Under the pieces are notes generated by a model. That model did not search any database and was not told where the DNA came from. It worked only from the letters and a program-made list of their open reading frames with translations. Positions 7,491-15,540 of a stretch of DNA of 64,000 nt are shown piece after piece. Both the position numbers and the translations under genes were made by a program. The number at the start of each line of letters is the position of its first letter. The first letter of the stretch is position 1. This stretch comes from Caulobacter zeae (lineage in GTDB: Bacteria > Pseudomonadota > Alphaproteobacteria > Caulobacterales > Caulobacteraceae). Where the stretch lies: the NCBI RefSeq assembly GCF_002858925.1, contig NZ_PJRS01000012.1, positions 48,874-112,873 of the forward strand, in the 5' to 3' direction.

Positions 7491-8705
7491 TCAAAGGCCC
7501 AGCACCATCTTGGCGATGATGTTGCGCTGGATCTCATTGGAGCCGCCGTAGATCGAGGTCTTGCGGACGTTGAAATAGGTCGGCGCGGCGCGGTGGGCGA
7601 AGTCGGGGCCGATCGGATGGGCGTTGTCGCCGTCCTTCGGGAAGCCGCGGAAATAGGGCGCGGCATAGTGACCCGAGGCCTCCAGGGCCAGTTCGGTGAT
7701 CCGCTGCTGGATCTCGGTGCCCTTGATCTTCAGGACACTCGACTCCGGACCGGGGCCCTTGCCGGCCGCTTCGCCGGCCAGGGTGCGCAGCTCGGTGTAT
7801 TCCAGCGCCGTCAGGTCGATCTCCAGGTCGGCGATCTTTCGCTTGAAGTCCGGATCGGTCAGCAGCGGCTTGCCGTCATCGCCCAGTTCTGTCGAAGCGA
7901 TCTGGCGGATGCGTTCGATGCCACGCTTGGAACGGGCGACGCCGGCGATGCCGGAGCGCTCGTGGGCCAGCAGGAACTTGGCGCAGGTCCAGCCCTTGTT
8001 CTCGTCGAAGATGCGGTTCTCGACCGGCACCTTGACGTTCTCGAGCCAGACCTCGTTGACCTCATGCTCGCCGCCCAGGGTGATGATCGGGCGCACGGTC
8101 ACGCCTGGCGACTTCATGTCGATCAGCAGGAACGAGATGCCTTCCTGGATCTTGGCGTTGGGATCAGTTCGGACCAGGCAGAAGATCCAGTCGCCGTGCT
8201 GGGCCAGCGTGGTCCAGGTCTTCTGGCCGTTGACCAGGTAGTATTCCTTGCCGTCGTCGCCGGTGAAGCGCTCGGCCTTGGTCTTCAGGCTGGCCAGGTC
8301 GGAACCCGCGCCCGGCTCGCTATAGCCCTGCGACCACCAGATCTCGCCCGACAGGGTCGGCGGCAGAAAGCGTTCCTTCTGCTCGGGCGTGCCGAAGGTG
8401 TAAATCACCGGCCCGACCATGTTGATGCCGAACGGCAGGATCGGCACGCAGTCGGCGCGGGCGGTCTCTTCCGACCAGATGTAGCGCTGCACCGAGGTCC
8501 AGCCCGGACCGCCGTACTTCTGCGGCCAGGCGGGGGCGACCCAACCCTTCTGGGCCAGGGTGCGGTGCCAGGAGAGGAAGTCCTCCTTGGACATCTCCTC
8601 GCCCTCTTCCTGGCGCTCGCGCAGGCCTTCCGGATAGTTCTGCGCGATGAAGGCGCGAACCTCGTCGCGGAAGGCCAGGTCTTCGGGCGAAAAATCGAGG
8701 TTCAT
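7491..8705 (-). CDS. Acyl-CoA dehydrogenase, PimC-like (large) partner
   Basis: 404 residues with all three acyl-CoA dehydrogenase domains. Recognisable blocks are MVGPVIYTFGTPEQKERFLP, WWSQGYSEPGAGSDLASLKT and YGGSNEIQRNIIAKMVLGL at the C-terminus. This is the full-length type of the PimC family, acting on acyl- or dicarboxyl-CoA thioesters with FAD and donating to ETF. It is the first gene of the pair; its partner follows after the DUF559 unit. Substrate not deducible from sequence. Confidence 0.9.
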   Translation of the reverse strand: MNLDFSPEDLAFRDEVRAFIAQNYPEGLRERQEEGEEMSKEDFLSWHRTLAQKGWVAPAWPQKYGGPGWTSVQRYIWSEETARADCVPILPFGINMVGPVIYTFGTPEQKERFLPPTLSGEIWWSQGYSEPGAGSDLASLKTKAERFTGDDGKEYYLVNGQKTWTTLAQHGDWIFCLVRTDPNAKIQEGISFLLIDMKSPGVTVRPIITLGGEHEVNEVWLENVKVPVENRIFDENKGWTCAKFLLAHERSGIAGVARSKRGIERIRQIASTELGDDGKPLLTDPDFKRKIADLEIDLTALEYTELRTLAGEAAGKGPGPESSVLKIKGTEIQQRITELALEASGHYAAPYFRGFPKDGDNAHPIGPDFAHRAAPTYFNVRKTSIYGGSNEIQRNIIAKMVLGL

Positions 8706-8827
8706 TGCGCGCTCCCGAACAGGCCGGCTGAGCCGGCGTCTTGTTGTTTCGGGAGGATGATAGGGGTCGAACGAGCGTTTGGAAAGATGACGCGAAGGTC
8801 AACGTAAACGTCGTTCACCCATTACGG

Positions 8828-9724
8828 TCAGCGAACCTCGCAGGCCAGGCGCACCAGGGCCAGGGCCGACACGCCGCCGACGCCCTCCTCGTCATCGATC
8901 TCCAGCGAGACCAGCGGCGTCTTGCCCAGCGCCGCCAGCAGCCGCGCATGGCCCGGCCCGCCCACGTGGGCGGCGACGGCGTGGGCGATCAGGTCGGGAT
9001 CGATCGCGTGAAGGACGGCCCCGGCGGCGGTCGCCGCATAGCCGTCCAGCAGGACCGGGATCTTCTGGACGCGGGCGGCGATGATCGCGCCGGCCACGGC
9101 GGCCGTTTCGCGACCGCCCAGCTGGCGCAGCGCTTCCAGCGGATCGGAAAGGTCGCTCTCGCCCCGGGCGCGCTCGACGGCCGCCGCGACGTCGGCGGCG
9201 ACTTCGCCGGCCGCCCAGTCGGAGGCCTCGCCGCCGAACAGCGCCAAGGCGATGGCGGCGGCGTCACGATGGGCTTCGGCGGCGATGACGCCGGGAATCA
9301 GCAGGTCGGGCTGCTTGGCCAGGGCCTCCATGCCGAAGGCCATGGTGGCGGCGCATTCCTTCTCGCTCATCGAGGCCTTCTGGCGCGCGTCGGGCGTCGG
9401 GCGATCGATGGCCAGGTCGAAGGCTTCAAGGCCGGCGCCCTGCGAGCCGGCCATGCGGCTGACCGAAGCGCCGCCGGCGGCGATGGTTTCGAGGCGGTCG
9501 CGGGCGTAGCCTCGCGGGCCGATCCCCTGGCGCGCGCCGGCGTAAAGCGCCACGACCGGACGGTTGACCGACGGCGGGGTGCGACCGGTCCAGGCGGTGA
9601 GCCAGGCCGAGATCTCGGCGAGGCGGCCGCCGTCGGCCGGCGGTACGAAGACGCCCGGCGCCGGAAGATCGGCGGCCAGGCGGCGAATGTCGGCGAAGGG
9701 CGAGGCGGCGGCGGAAGCGTTCAT
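8828..9724 (-). CDS. cobT: CobT-like nicotinate-nucleotide phosphoribosyltransferase
   Basis: A 298-residue protein of the nicotinate-nucleotide:dimethylbenzimidazole phosphoribosyltransferase family, which makes the lower-ligand riboside phosphate of cobalamin. Conserved blocks are visible: GRETAAVAGAIIAARVQKIPVLLDGY and AHVGGPGHARLLAALG, and near the C-terminus an Asp-Glu-Glu-Gly segment where the family keeps its general-base Glu. It is shorter than typical CobT (about 340-350), with a reduced N-terminal half. The symbol is therefore given with some caution. cobQ occurs far away at 41-42 kb; no cobalamin riboswitch is seen near either gene. Confidence 0.78.
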   Translation of the reverse strand: MNASAAASPFADIRRLAADLPAPGVFVPPADGGRLAEISAWLTAWTGRTPPSVNRPVVALYAGARQGIGPRGYARDRLETIAAGGASVSRMAGSQGAGLEAFDLAIDRPTPDARQKASMSEKECAATMAFGMEALAKQPDLLIPGVIAAEAHRDAAAIALALFGGEASDWAAGEVAADVAAAVERARGESDLSDPLEALRQLGGRETAAVAGAIIAARVQKIPVLLDGYAATAAGAVLHAIDPDLIAHAVAAHVGGPGHARLLAALGKTPLVSLEIDDEEGVGGVSALALVRLACEVR

Positions 9725-9797
9725 GGCCGCCGACTTAAGCCAGTCCGCGCCCGATGCAAGCGCATAGGGCGCGGAACATGGTTCAGAAGGCGCCTGA

Positions 9798-10127
9798 TCA
9801 GCTGGCGGCCAGGTCCTTGCAGGTCCCGTCGCGCTCCTGGATCAGGCTCGCCTTGGTGGCTTCGTCGGCCTTGGAGGCGGCGCGCTTGGCGTCGGAGCGG
9901 GCGTTGTCGGCGCGGTCCGAGGTGAAGACGTGGCGGCCCGAGCGCTGGTCCTTGATGAACTGCTTCAGGGCGGCCGGGTCGGCCTCGCCAAGGGCCTTGG
10001 CCTCGGTCAGGCCCAGGCAGCGGTTGGCCTGGATGAACTGGGCGTCGGTGACGCGCTCGGCGGCCAGGGCCGGAGCGGCGACGGCGGCGATCGAAGCGGC
10101 GGCGAGCAGGATGGTGGCGATACGCAT
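9798..10127 (-). CDS. Small secreted protein, unknown function
   Basis: 109 residues starting MRIATILLAAASIAAVAAPA, a clear Sec signal peptide with cleavage near ALAAE. The start at 10127 has AGAGGGA just upstream. The mature part is charged and helical, with two cysteines (NRCLG and GTCKD) that could pair in the periplasm. The frame extends upstream, but the signal peptide and ribosome site fix the start. Family not recognised. Confidence 0.75.
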   Translation of the reverse strand: MRIATILLAAASIAAVAAPALAAERVTDAQFIQANRCLGLTEAKALGEADPAALKQFIKDQRSGRHVFTSDRADNARSDAKRAASKADEATKASLIQERDGTCKDLAAS

Positions 10128-10216
10128 GGTTGGTCCCTCTTGATTGAAAATCCGGGCGCAGAGCCGCATCGCGTCTGGCGACTTGCGCCCGACGCCGCGG
10201 ATGGCGACATTCGGTC

Positions 10217-10444
10217 ATGACTTCAGAAAACCGCCCGCCCCGCCCCATCGTCACGCCTTGCGTCAAGGTGTGCGCCGTGGATGGTGCGTCCGGTTTCTGC
10301 CTGGGTTGCCGGCGGACCCTGCAGGAGATCGCCGGCTGGTCGCGCTACAGCGACGAGGAACGGGCGAAGATCATGGCCGCCCTGCCCCATCGTCCCGATC
10401 CGATGGAAAGCCTGATGGCCGCCCAGTCGGGTGCGCATACCTGA
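10217..10444 (+). CDS. DUF1289-domain protein
   Basis: 75 residues with the DUF1289 cysteine pattern: TPCVKVC followed by GFCLGC, four Cys that probably bind a metal or cluster, then a Trp-Ser-X-Tyr-Ser helix ([17 protein letters not shown]). DUF1289 proteins are common, uncharacterised small proteins of proteobacteria. The gene is divergent from the small secreted protein at 9798-10127. Confidence 0.88.
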   Translation: MTSENRPPRPIVTPCVKVCAVDGASGFCLGCRRTLQEIAGWSRYSDEERAKIMAALPHRPDPMESLMAAQSGAHT

Positions 10445-10743
10445 TTGGTCTTCAGGTTCTCGACAGCATTTCTTTGTTCTGCATCTAAGTTATCCCCGAA
10501 GCGTTCGTCTGACGAAGATGAAGATGACGCCCTGAGCTCAGGCTTTGAAGTTAAATCCAGTCCATGAACTTTATTACATGTTGCGCCATCAACGTTACGC
10601 CGAGTTAATTGGCGCAAAGCGCAGCATATTGTTAACCAAGTAAATTCGCCCTGCCATTCACCGCTTGCAAACGTCTTTCCGGCTAATGTCCCGGACAAGG
10701 GTCGTAGAAACGACCGAAAAGCCTGCAAGGCGGGGTGTCTTCG
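10445..10743. promoter_or_regulatory. AT-rich regulatory interval upstream of the retropepsin-like gene
   Basis: This 299-bp interval is conspicuously AT-rich compared with its surroundings. It contains an 8-bp inverted repeat TTGCGCCA/TGGCGCAA (10581-10588 and 10610-10617) and several TTAA words (10605-10608; GTTAACC at 10631-10637), the half-site of the CtrA cell-cycle regulator. No full TTAA-N7-TTAA match is present. I see no coding sequence in it. Confidence 0.45.
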
Positions 10744-11253
10744 ATGTTCAAGTTCACGGCGATCGCGATTGTCGGTGCGCTGTCGGCGGTGGGCGCGGCA
10801 AAGGCCGTGACCTCGCTGGACAGCACGTTCCGCCAATCGCCCCAGACCATGCCCGCCACCGCGGCCGCCGCGACGCTGGGCGACGCCGGATCCGCGCAAC
10901 TGACCAAGGGCCCCGACGGCCATTTCTGGGCCGAGGCCAAGGTCGACGGCCGCGCCGTCCGCTTCCTCGTCGACACCGGCGCCACCGCGGTCTCGCTCAG
11001 CAAGGCCGACGCCCAGCGCCTGGGCATCGACGTGACCAAGCTGAACTACGAATACGATGTCGTCACCGCCGACGGCCGCACCCGCGCGGCCTCGGTGAAG
11101 CTGGGCAGCGTGGCGATCGCCGGCGCCAAGGTCGCCAATGTCGACGCCCTGGTGATCGAGAGCGGCCTGGAAACCTCGCTGCTAGGCATGAGCTATCTGG
11201 GCCGGCTGTCGCGCTTCGAGGCCACGCCGCGGTCGCTGATCCTGCACCCCTGA
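10744..11253 (+). CDS. Retropepsin-like aspartic protease (TIGR02281/PerP type), periplasmic
   Basis: 169 residues. The N-terminal hydrophobic segment (residues 3-20) acts as a signal peptide or anchor. The rest is a single retroviral-type aspartyl protease domain with the catalytic motif FLVDTGATAVSLS (Asp77) and the later GMSYLGRLSRFE block. This family includes PerP, the Caulobacter protease that trims the polarity factor PodJ. Membership does not prove orthology. The start at 10744 is preceded by AAGGCGGGG; an in-frame GTG at 10735 is a less likely start. The AT-rich upstream interval suggests elaborate control. Confidence 0.85.
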   Translation: MFKFTAIAIVGALSAVGAAKAVTSLDSTFRQSPQTMPATAAAATLGDAGSAQLTKGPDGHFWAEAKVDGRAVRFLVDTGATAVSLSKADAQRLGIDVTKLNYEYDVVTADGRTRAASVKLGSVAIAGAKVANVDALVIESGLETSLLGMSYLGRLSRFEATPRSLILHP

Positions 11254-11281
11254 CGTCGACGGGCGCATGATCGCCCGGAAT

Positions 11282-11301
11282 TCTTGCACGATCCTGCAAG
11301 A
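11282..11301. promoter_or_regulatory. Candidate operator upstream of the AraC-type regulator
   Basis: A perfect 7-bp inverted repeat TCTTGCA-N6-TGCAAGA lies 50 bp before the regulator's ATG. Its position suits autoregulation by the AraC-type protein. Binding is inference. Confidence 0.4.
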
Positions 11302-11351
11302 GCACTTCCGCCCGCATGGGCGCCAGCGCGGTTTTGCGCTAACCTAGGGTC

Positions 11352-12284
11352 ATGCTCATCACTTCAGCGCCGGCCCAGGCTGGCTGCCCTCGCCATCCGG
11401 CTCTGGCCGAGGCGATTGAACGATCCGTCTCGACCGACGGCGTTCACCCGACCGCGATCGGCGGCATGTGGCTGGCCCGCATGTCGCAGCCCAGCCCGCC
11501 GGTGCACGGCGTGCACGAGGCCGCCGTCTGCATCATCGCCCAGGGCCGCAAACAGGTGATGCTGGGCGAAGAGGTCTATGTCTACGACCACGCCCGCTTT
11601 CTCGTCGTGTCGGTGGACGTGCCCGTCGTCGGCCAGGTGATCGAGGCCAGCGCCGACGCGCCTTACCTATGCGTGCGCCTCGACATCGATCCGCGCCGAC
11701 TGAACGAGCTGATCCTCGAGATCGACCCAGGCCCCGTGCGCAACGCGCCTGCCCCCAGCCTGGCCCTCAGCGCGACCACGCCCGAACTGTTCGACGCCGT
11801 CGTGCGGCTGGTGCGGCTGCTTGAGACGCCGGGCGACATTCCGGTCCTGGCGCCGCTGATCCAGCGCGAGATCCTCTATCGGCTGCTGCGCACCGACCAG
11901 GGCCCGCGCCTGCGAGAGATCGCCGCCTGCGAAAGCCGCCTGGGCCAGGTCTCGCGCGCCATCCACTGGCTGAAGACCAACTACCAGCGCCCATTCCGCA
12001 TGGAGATCCTGGCCGCCGAGGCCCGGATGAGCCCGTCGGCGCTGCACCAGCATTTCAAGGCGATCACGGCGATGAGCCCGCTGCAGTACCAGAAGCAGCT
12101 GCGCCTGCAGGAGGCGCGGCGACTGATCCTGGCCCAGGGGCTGGACGCCGCAACGGCCGGCCACAATGTCGGCTACGACAGCCCCTCGCAGTTCAGCCGC
12201 GAATACAGCCGCCTGTTCGGGGCGCCGCCGCTGCGCGACGCCACGCGGCTGCGCACTCGGCCCGAACTCGTCAGGACTGCGTGA
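11352..12284 (+). CDS. AraC-family transcriptional regulator (AraC_N type)
   Basis: 310 residues. An N-terminal cupin-like effector domain of the AraC_N kind (about 20-180, with AAVCIIAQGRKQVMLGEEVYVYD) is followed by a C-terminal double helix-turn-helix (about 200-300; MSPSALHQHFKAITAMSPLQYQKQLRL and YDSPSQFSREYSRLFG). These proteins usually activate a nearby oxidoreductase gene in response to a small molecule. The convergent symporter gene overlaps its last 14 bp, so the target is not obvious from context. Confidence 0.9.
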   Translation: MLITSAPAQAGCPRHPALAEAIERSVSTDGVHPTAIGGMWLARMSQPSPPVHGVHEAAVCIIAQGRKQVMLGEEVYVYDHARFLVVSVDVPVVGQVIEASADAPYLCVRLDIDPRRLNELILEIDPGPVRNAPAPSLALSATTPELFDAVVRLVRLLETPGDIPVLAPLIQREILYRLLRTDQGPRLREIAACESRLGQVSRAIHWLKTNYQRPFRMEILAAEARMSPSALHQHFKAITAMSPLQYQKQLRLQEARRLILAQGLDAATAGHNVGYDSPSQFSREYSRLFGAPPLRDATRLRTRPELVRTA

Positions 12285-13629
12285 CCGCGCCCCCTTCTTG
12301 AGAAACGGCCGGCGCTACGCCGGCGGCGGCGTCGTAGGCGGTCTGGTCCAGGATGCCTTCCTGCTTGGCCACCAGGGTCGGCACCAGGGCCTGGCCGGCG
12401 ACGTTCACCGCCGTGCGGCCCATGTCGAGGATCGGATCGATGGCCAGCAGCAGGCCCGCGCCTTCCAGCGGCAGGCCAAGGGTCGACAGGGTCAAGGTCA
12501 GCATGACCGTCGCCCCCGTCAGGCCGGCGGTGGCGGCCGAGCCCAGCACCGAGACGGCGACGATCAGGGCGTAGTCGGTCAGCTCCAGCGGCAGGTGATA
12601 GAACTGGGCGATGAAGATCGCCGACAGGGCCGGATAGATGGCGGCGCAGCCGTCCATTTTCGTCGTCGCGCCCAGCGGCACGGCGAAGGCGGCATAGGCG
12701 CGCGGAACGCCCAGCCCGCCTTCCGTCACGGTCTCGGTCACCGGCAGGGTGCCGATCGACGAGCGCGACACGAAGGCCAGCTGGATGGCCGGCCAGGCGC
12801 TGGCGAAGAACTTCAGCGGATTGAGGCCGTGGGCGGCCAGCAGGATCGGGTAGACGACGAACAGCACCAGAGCCAGGCCCAGATAGATCGCGCCGGTGAA
12901 GGCGCCGAGCTGGCCCAGGGTGGTCCAGCCATACTGGGCCACGGCGTTGCCCAGCAGGCCCACGGTGCCGATCGGCGTCAGGCGGATGACCCAGCTCAGC
13001 ACCTTGCGCACGACCGCCAGGGCCGAGGCGTTGAAGGCCAGGAAGCCCTCGCCGGCCGGGCCGACGCGCAGGGCGGCGATGCCGGCCGCCAGGGCGATGA
13101 CCAGGATCTGCAGCACGTTGAACGACAGCGAGGTGCTGGCGCCGGCCTCGCCGACCTTGGTCGAGGCGTTCAGGCCCAGAATGTTTGACGGCACCAGGCT
13201 GGTCAGGAAGTCGAGCCACGAGCCGTTGGTGCGCGGAGCGGCGGCCGCGGCGGCGTCCAGGGCGGCGTGGGCGCCCGGCTGCAAGGTGACGCCCAGGGTG
13301 ATGCCGATGGCCACCGCGATCAGGGCGGTGATCGCGAACCACAGCAGCGTCTTCCAGACCAGGCGCGCGGCGTTCTGAAGTTCGCGCAGGTTGGCGATGC
13401 TGGCGACGATGGCGGTGAAGACCAGCGGCGGCACCAGCACGCGCAGCAGCTGGATGAAGATCGACCCGACCTGGTGCAGGGTCTCGGCCAGGGCATGACC
13501 CGCCTGCCCCTCCCCGACGCCCAGGCGCCGAGCCAGCAGGCCGAGGGCCAGGCCGGCGACCATGCCGACGAGGACCTGCACGCCGAAGCCGCTGATGAAG
13601 CGGCTGGAAGGAGCTGTCGCCTGGGCCAT
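12271..13629 (-). CDS. Dicarboxylate/amino acid:cation symporter (DAACS family)
   Basis: 452 residues, with eight or so membrane helices and the DAACS signatures: the Ser-rich hairpin FVSRSSIGTLPVT, GCAAIYPALSAIFIAQFY, and the helix-8 GQALVPTLVAKQEG region. It should import glutamate, aspartate or C4-dicarboxylates with Na+ or H+ through the inner membrane. The C-terminal coding end overlaps the AraC gene by 14 bp, tail to tail. The upstream interval holds a large imperfect palindrome. Confidence 0.9.
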   Translation of the reverse strand: MAQATAPSSRFISGFGVQVLVGMVAGLALGLLARRLGVGEGQAGHALAETLHQVGSIFIQLLRVLVPPLVFTAIVASIANLRELQNAARLVWKTLLWFAITALIAVAIGITLGVTLQPGAHAALDAAAAAAPRTNGSWLDFLTSLVPSNILGLNASTKVGEAGASTSLSFNVLQILVIALAAGIAALRVGPAGEGFLAFNASALAVVRKVLSWVIRLTPIGTVGLLGNAVAQYGWTTLGQLGAFTGAIYLGLALVLFVVYPILLAAHGLNPLKFFASAWPAIQLAFVSRSSIGTLPVTETVTEGGLGVPRAYAAFAVPLGATTKMDGCAAIYPALSAIFIAQFYHLPLELTDYALIVAVSVLGSAATAGLTGATVMLTLTLSTLGLPLEGAGLLLAIDPILDMGRTAVNVAGQALVPTLVAKQEGILDQTAYDAAAGVAPAVSQEGGAVTQS

Positions 13630-13721
13630 GGGTCGTTCCTGCTCACATTCGGCGGTGATCAGTCGCCGTTCAACTCAAGAAGCACGCAAAGCCCGGCGAC
13701 GACACGCACCACCAAGCTTCG

Positions 13722-13771
13722 AAACTGGAATTTCCTGCTCGCGCATATGAGCGCGGCGGTCGAACCAGTTT
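13722..13771. repeat. Nested inverted repeat upstream of the symporter gene
   Basis: AAACTGG (13722-13728) pairs with CCAGTTT (13765-13771), and CGCGC/GCGCG is nested inside. This is the main structure in the 287-bp gap between the symporter and the 38-codon gene. It could be an operator or an RNA hairpin. I see no other feature in the gap. Confidence 0.4.
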
Positions 13772-13916
13772 TTGTGCGATCCGGCGCCAGCCAAACTGAA
13801 AGCTCCACTACTCCGGTCGGAATTAGGGGCGGCGGCGTGTCACATGGTAAACGCGCCGGGGGCTCCCTAGGGTGGCCTCGCCCCCCCCTGCCCCATCACG
13901 ACTTTCCGGAGCCGCC

Positions 13917-14033
13917 ATGAGTCTCTCCTTCCTGTTCGGCGCGATCATCGGGTCCGGCCTGTTCATCCTGCTCGGTCGCGGCCCGGTGGAAAAGCTGCTG
14001 GCGGTGATCCAGGAGCGCGTCGGCAAGCGCTGA
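13917..14033 (+). CDS. 38-residue single-span small membrane protein
   Basis: ATG at 13917, TGA at 14031-14033, with GGAG (13908-13911) five bases before the start. The peptide has one hydrophobic helix (FLFGAIIGSGLFILLG, residues 5-20) followed by an amphipathic basic tail (VEKLLAVIQERVGKR). It precedes the GlsB-type membrane-protein gene by 130 bp on the same strand. The clean ribosome site and classic small-membrane-protein layout support it; the function is unknown. Confidence 0.6.
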   Translation: MSLSFLFGAIIGSGLFILLGRGPVEKLLAVIQERVGKR

Positions 14034-14086
14034 GCAGTTCCAAGCGACGCCGGCTGCTATTCGCCGCCGATACACGCGATCGTGTC

Positions 14087-14112
14087 GGAACGAAGTCTTG
14101 GGAAGCGCCTTT
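14087..14112 (+). promoter_or_regulatory. Candidate EcfG/SigT-type stress promoter
   Basis: GGAAC at 14087-14091 is followed after 17 bases by CTTT (14109-14112). This is close to the alphaproteobacterial general-stress promoter pattern GGAAC-N16/17-CGTT, with one mismatch. It lies about 50 bp before the GlsB-like gene. Confidence 0.45.
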
Positions 14113-14163
14113 CTTCTGCATCGGACGCGCTAAGGCGCGCCAGGAAATGTTCAGGAGGCGCTC

Positions 14164-14421
14164 ATGTCCATTCTCGCCTGGATCGTTCTGGGTCTCGTGG
14201 CCGGTTTCATCGCCAGCAAGCTCGTCAGCCGCAGCGGCGGCAGCCTGCTCGTCGATCTGGTGCTCGGCATCGTCGGCGCCCTGGTCGGCGGTTTCGTGTT
14301 CAACCAGTTCGGCGCCTCGGGCGTATCGGGCTTCAACCTCTACAGCCTGCTGGTGGCTACGGTCGGCGCGGTGATCGTGCTGGCCATCTATCACCTGCTG
14401 GCCGGCCGTCGCGCATTGTAG
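14164..14421 (+). CDS. GlsB/YeaQ/YmgE-family stress membrane protein
   Basis: 85 residues in three hydrophobic helices with the Gly-rich family pattern (GLVAGFIASKLV, LVLGIVGALVGGFVFN, ATVGAVIVLAIYHLL). It is a transglycosylase-associated/YeaQ-type inner-membrane protein often induced by general stress. A strong AGGAGG ribosome site precedes it, and an intrinsic terminator follows at 14449. A possible EcfG promoter at 14087 fits stress control. Confidence 0.92.
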   Translation: MSILAWIVLGLVAGFIASKLVSRSGGSLLVDLVLGIVGALVGGFVFNQFGASGVSGFNLYSLLVATVGAVIVLAIYHLLAGRRAL

Positions 14422-14448
14422 CGACGCGCTGATCCCAAACAGGAACGA

Positions 14449-14483
14449 CGCCTTCGGCCCCAGGCCGGAGGCGTTTTCTTTTG
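14449..14483 (+). terminator. Intrinsic terminator after the GlsB-like gene
   Basis: An 11-bp stem with one G-U pair (14449-14459 with 14463-14473, loop CCA) is followed by GTTTTCTTTT-type T-rich sequence at 14474-14482. Confidence 0.9.
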
Positions 14484-14547
14484 CGGCGACTAGCGAAATG
14501 TCCACCGGTGTCATACTCCTGGCGAAAACACGTCGGGAGGACTACGC

Positions 14548-15534
14548 ATGGCTCACTACAGTCTGGTCGGGCGACTGGCCCTGGCCGCCACCGCCCTGAC
14601 CGCCCTGATCGGCGCCGCGCCGCTGCGCTTGACGGTGGCTTTGGGCGGCAAGGCCGATCACCGCACCCTCCAGGCCGCCATCGACGCCCTGCCCGACACC
14701 GGCGGCGAGATCGCCATCGCGCCCGGCACCTATCGCGAAAAGCTCTCCGTGCCTCGCAACGGCGTGCGCCTGGTGGGCAAGGGCAAGCGGCCGCAGGACG
14801 TGGTGCTGGTCTATGGCGACGCCTCGGCCACGGTGGGCGGCACGCTCAAATCCTCCTCGGTAACGGTGTCGGGCGACGATTTCCTGGCCCGCAACCTGAC
14901 CATCCAGAACGACTATCACCTCCACAGCGACAAGCCTTCGCAAGCCGTGGCCCTGGCGTTGATGGGCGACCGTGCCCAGCTCTACAAGGTGCGCCTGCTG
15001 GGCGCGCAGGACACGCTCTACGCCGCCAGCCGCAAGGGCAGGCCGCCCAGCCGGCAGTATTTCCGCGACTGCTACATCGAAGGCCACGTCGACTTCATCT
15101 TCGGCGACAGCAAGGCCGTCTTCGACCGCTGCACCATCCATGGCGTCGCCAACGCCACGGTGATGATCACCGCCCAGAGCAAGAACGCGCACGACCAGGA
15201 CAGCGGCTACGTCTTCGACCGCTGCACGATCACCGCCGACCCGAAGGTGGGCGAGCTGTGGTTCGGGCGGGCCTGGCGGCCCTACGCCACCGTGGTCTTC
15301 CTGCGCACCAGGATCGACGCCGATCTCCAGCCCAAGGGCTGGCGCGAATGGACGCCGGGCAAGACCGACACCTTCAAGACCGCCTACTACGCCGAATACG
15401 CCTCGACAGGGCGCGGGGCCAATCCGGCCGCGCGCGAGCCCAGCGCCCACGCCCTGGACGCGAAAACGGCGGAGCGCTGGGCGCCCCGCCGCTTTCTGTC
15501 GGGGCCGGACGGATGGACGCCCGGCCGGTTCTAG
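14548..15534 (+). CDS. Pectinesterase (pectin methylesterase), secreted
   Basis: 328 residues with an N-terminal signal peptide and the right-handed beta-helix fold of carbohydrate esterase family 8. Catalytic motifs are present: GAQDTLY (first Asp), DFIFG (nucleophile Asp) and GRAWRPY (Arg). It removes methyl groups from homogalacturonan so that lyases or hydrolases can act, in the periplasm or outside the cell. It is convergent with a hexose/fucose-type transporter, 6 bp away tail to tail, suggesting a plant-polysaccharide locus. A CACCGGTG palindrome (14503-14510) lies upstream. Confidence 0.93.
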   Translation: MAHYSLVGRLALAATALTALIGAAPLRLTVALGGKADHRTLQAAIDALPDTGGEIAIAPGTYREKLSVPRNGVRLVGKGKRPQDVVLVYGDASATVGGTLKSSSVTVSGDDFLARNLTIQNDYHLHSDKPSQAVALALMGDRAQLYKVRLLGAQDTLYAASRKGRPPSRQYFRDCYIEGHVDFIFGDSKAVFDRCTIHGVANATVMITAQSKNAHDQDSGYVFDRCTITADPKVGELWFGRAWRPYATVVFLRTRIDADLQPKGWREWTPGKTDTFKTAYYAEYASTGRGANPAAREPSAHALDAKTAERWAPRRFLSGPDGWTPGRF

Positions 15535-15540
15535 AGCCGG

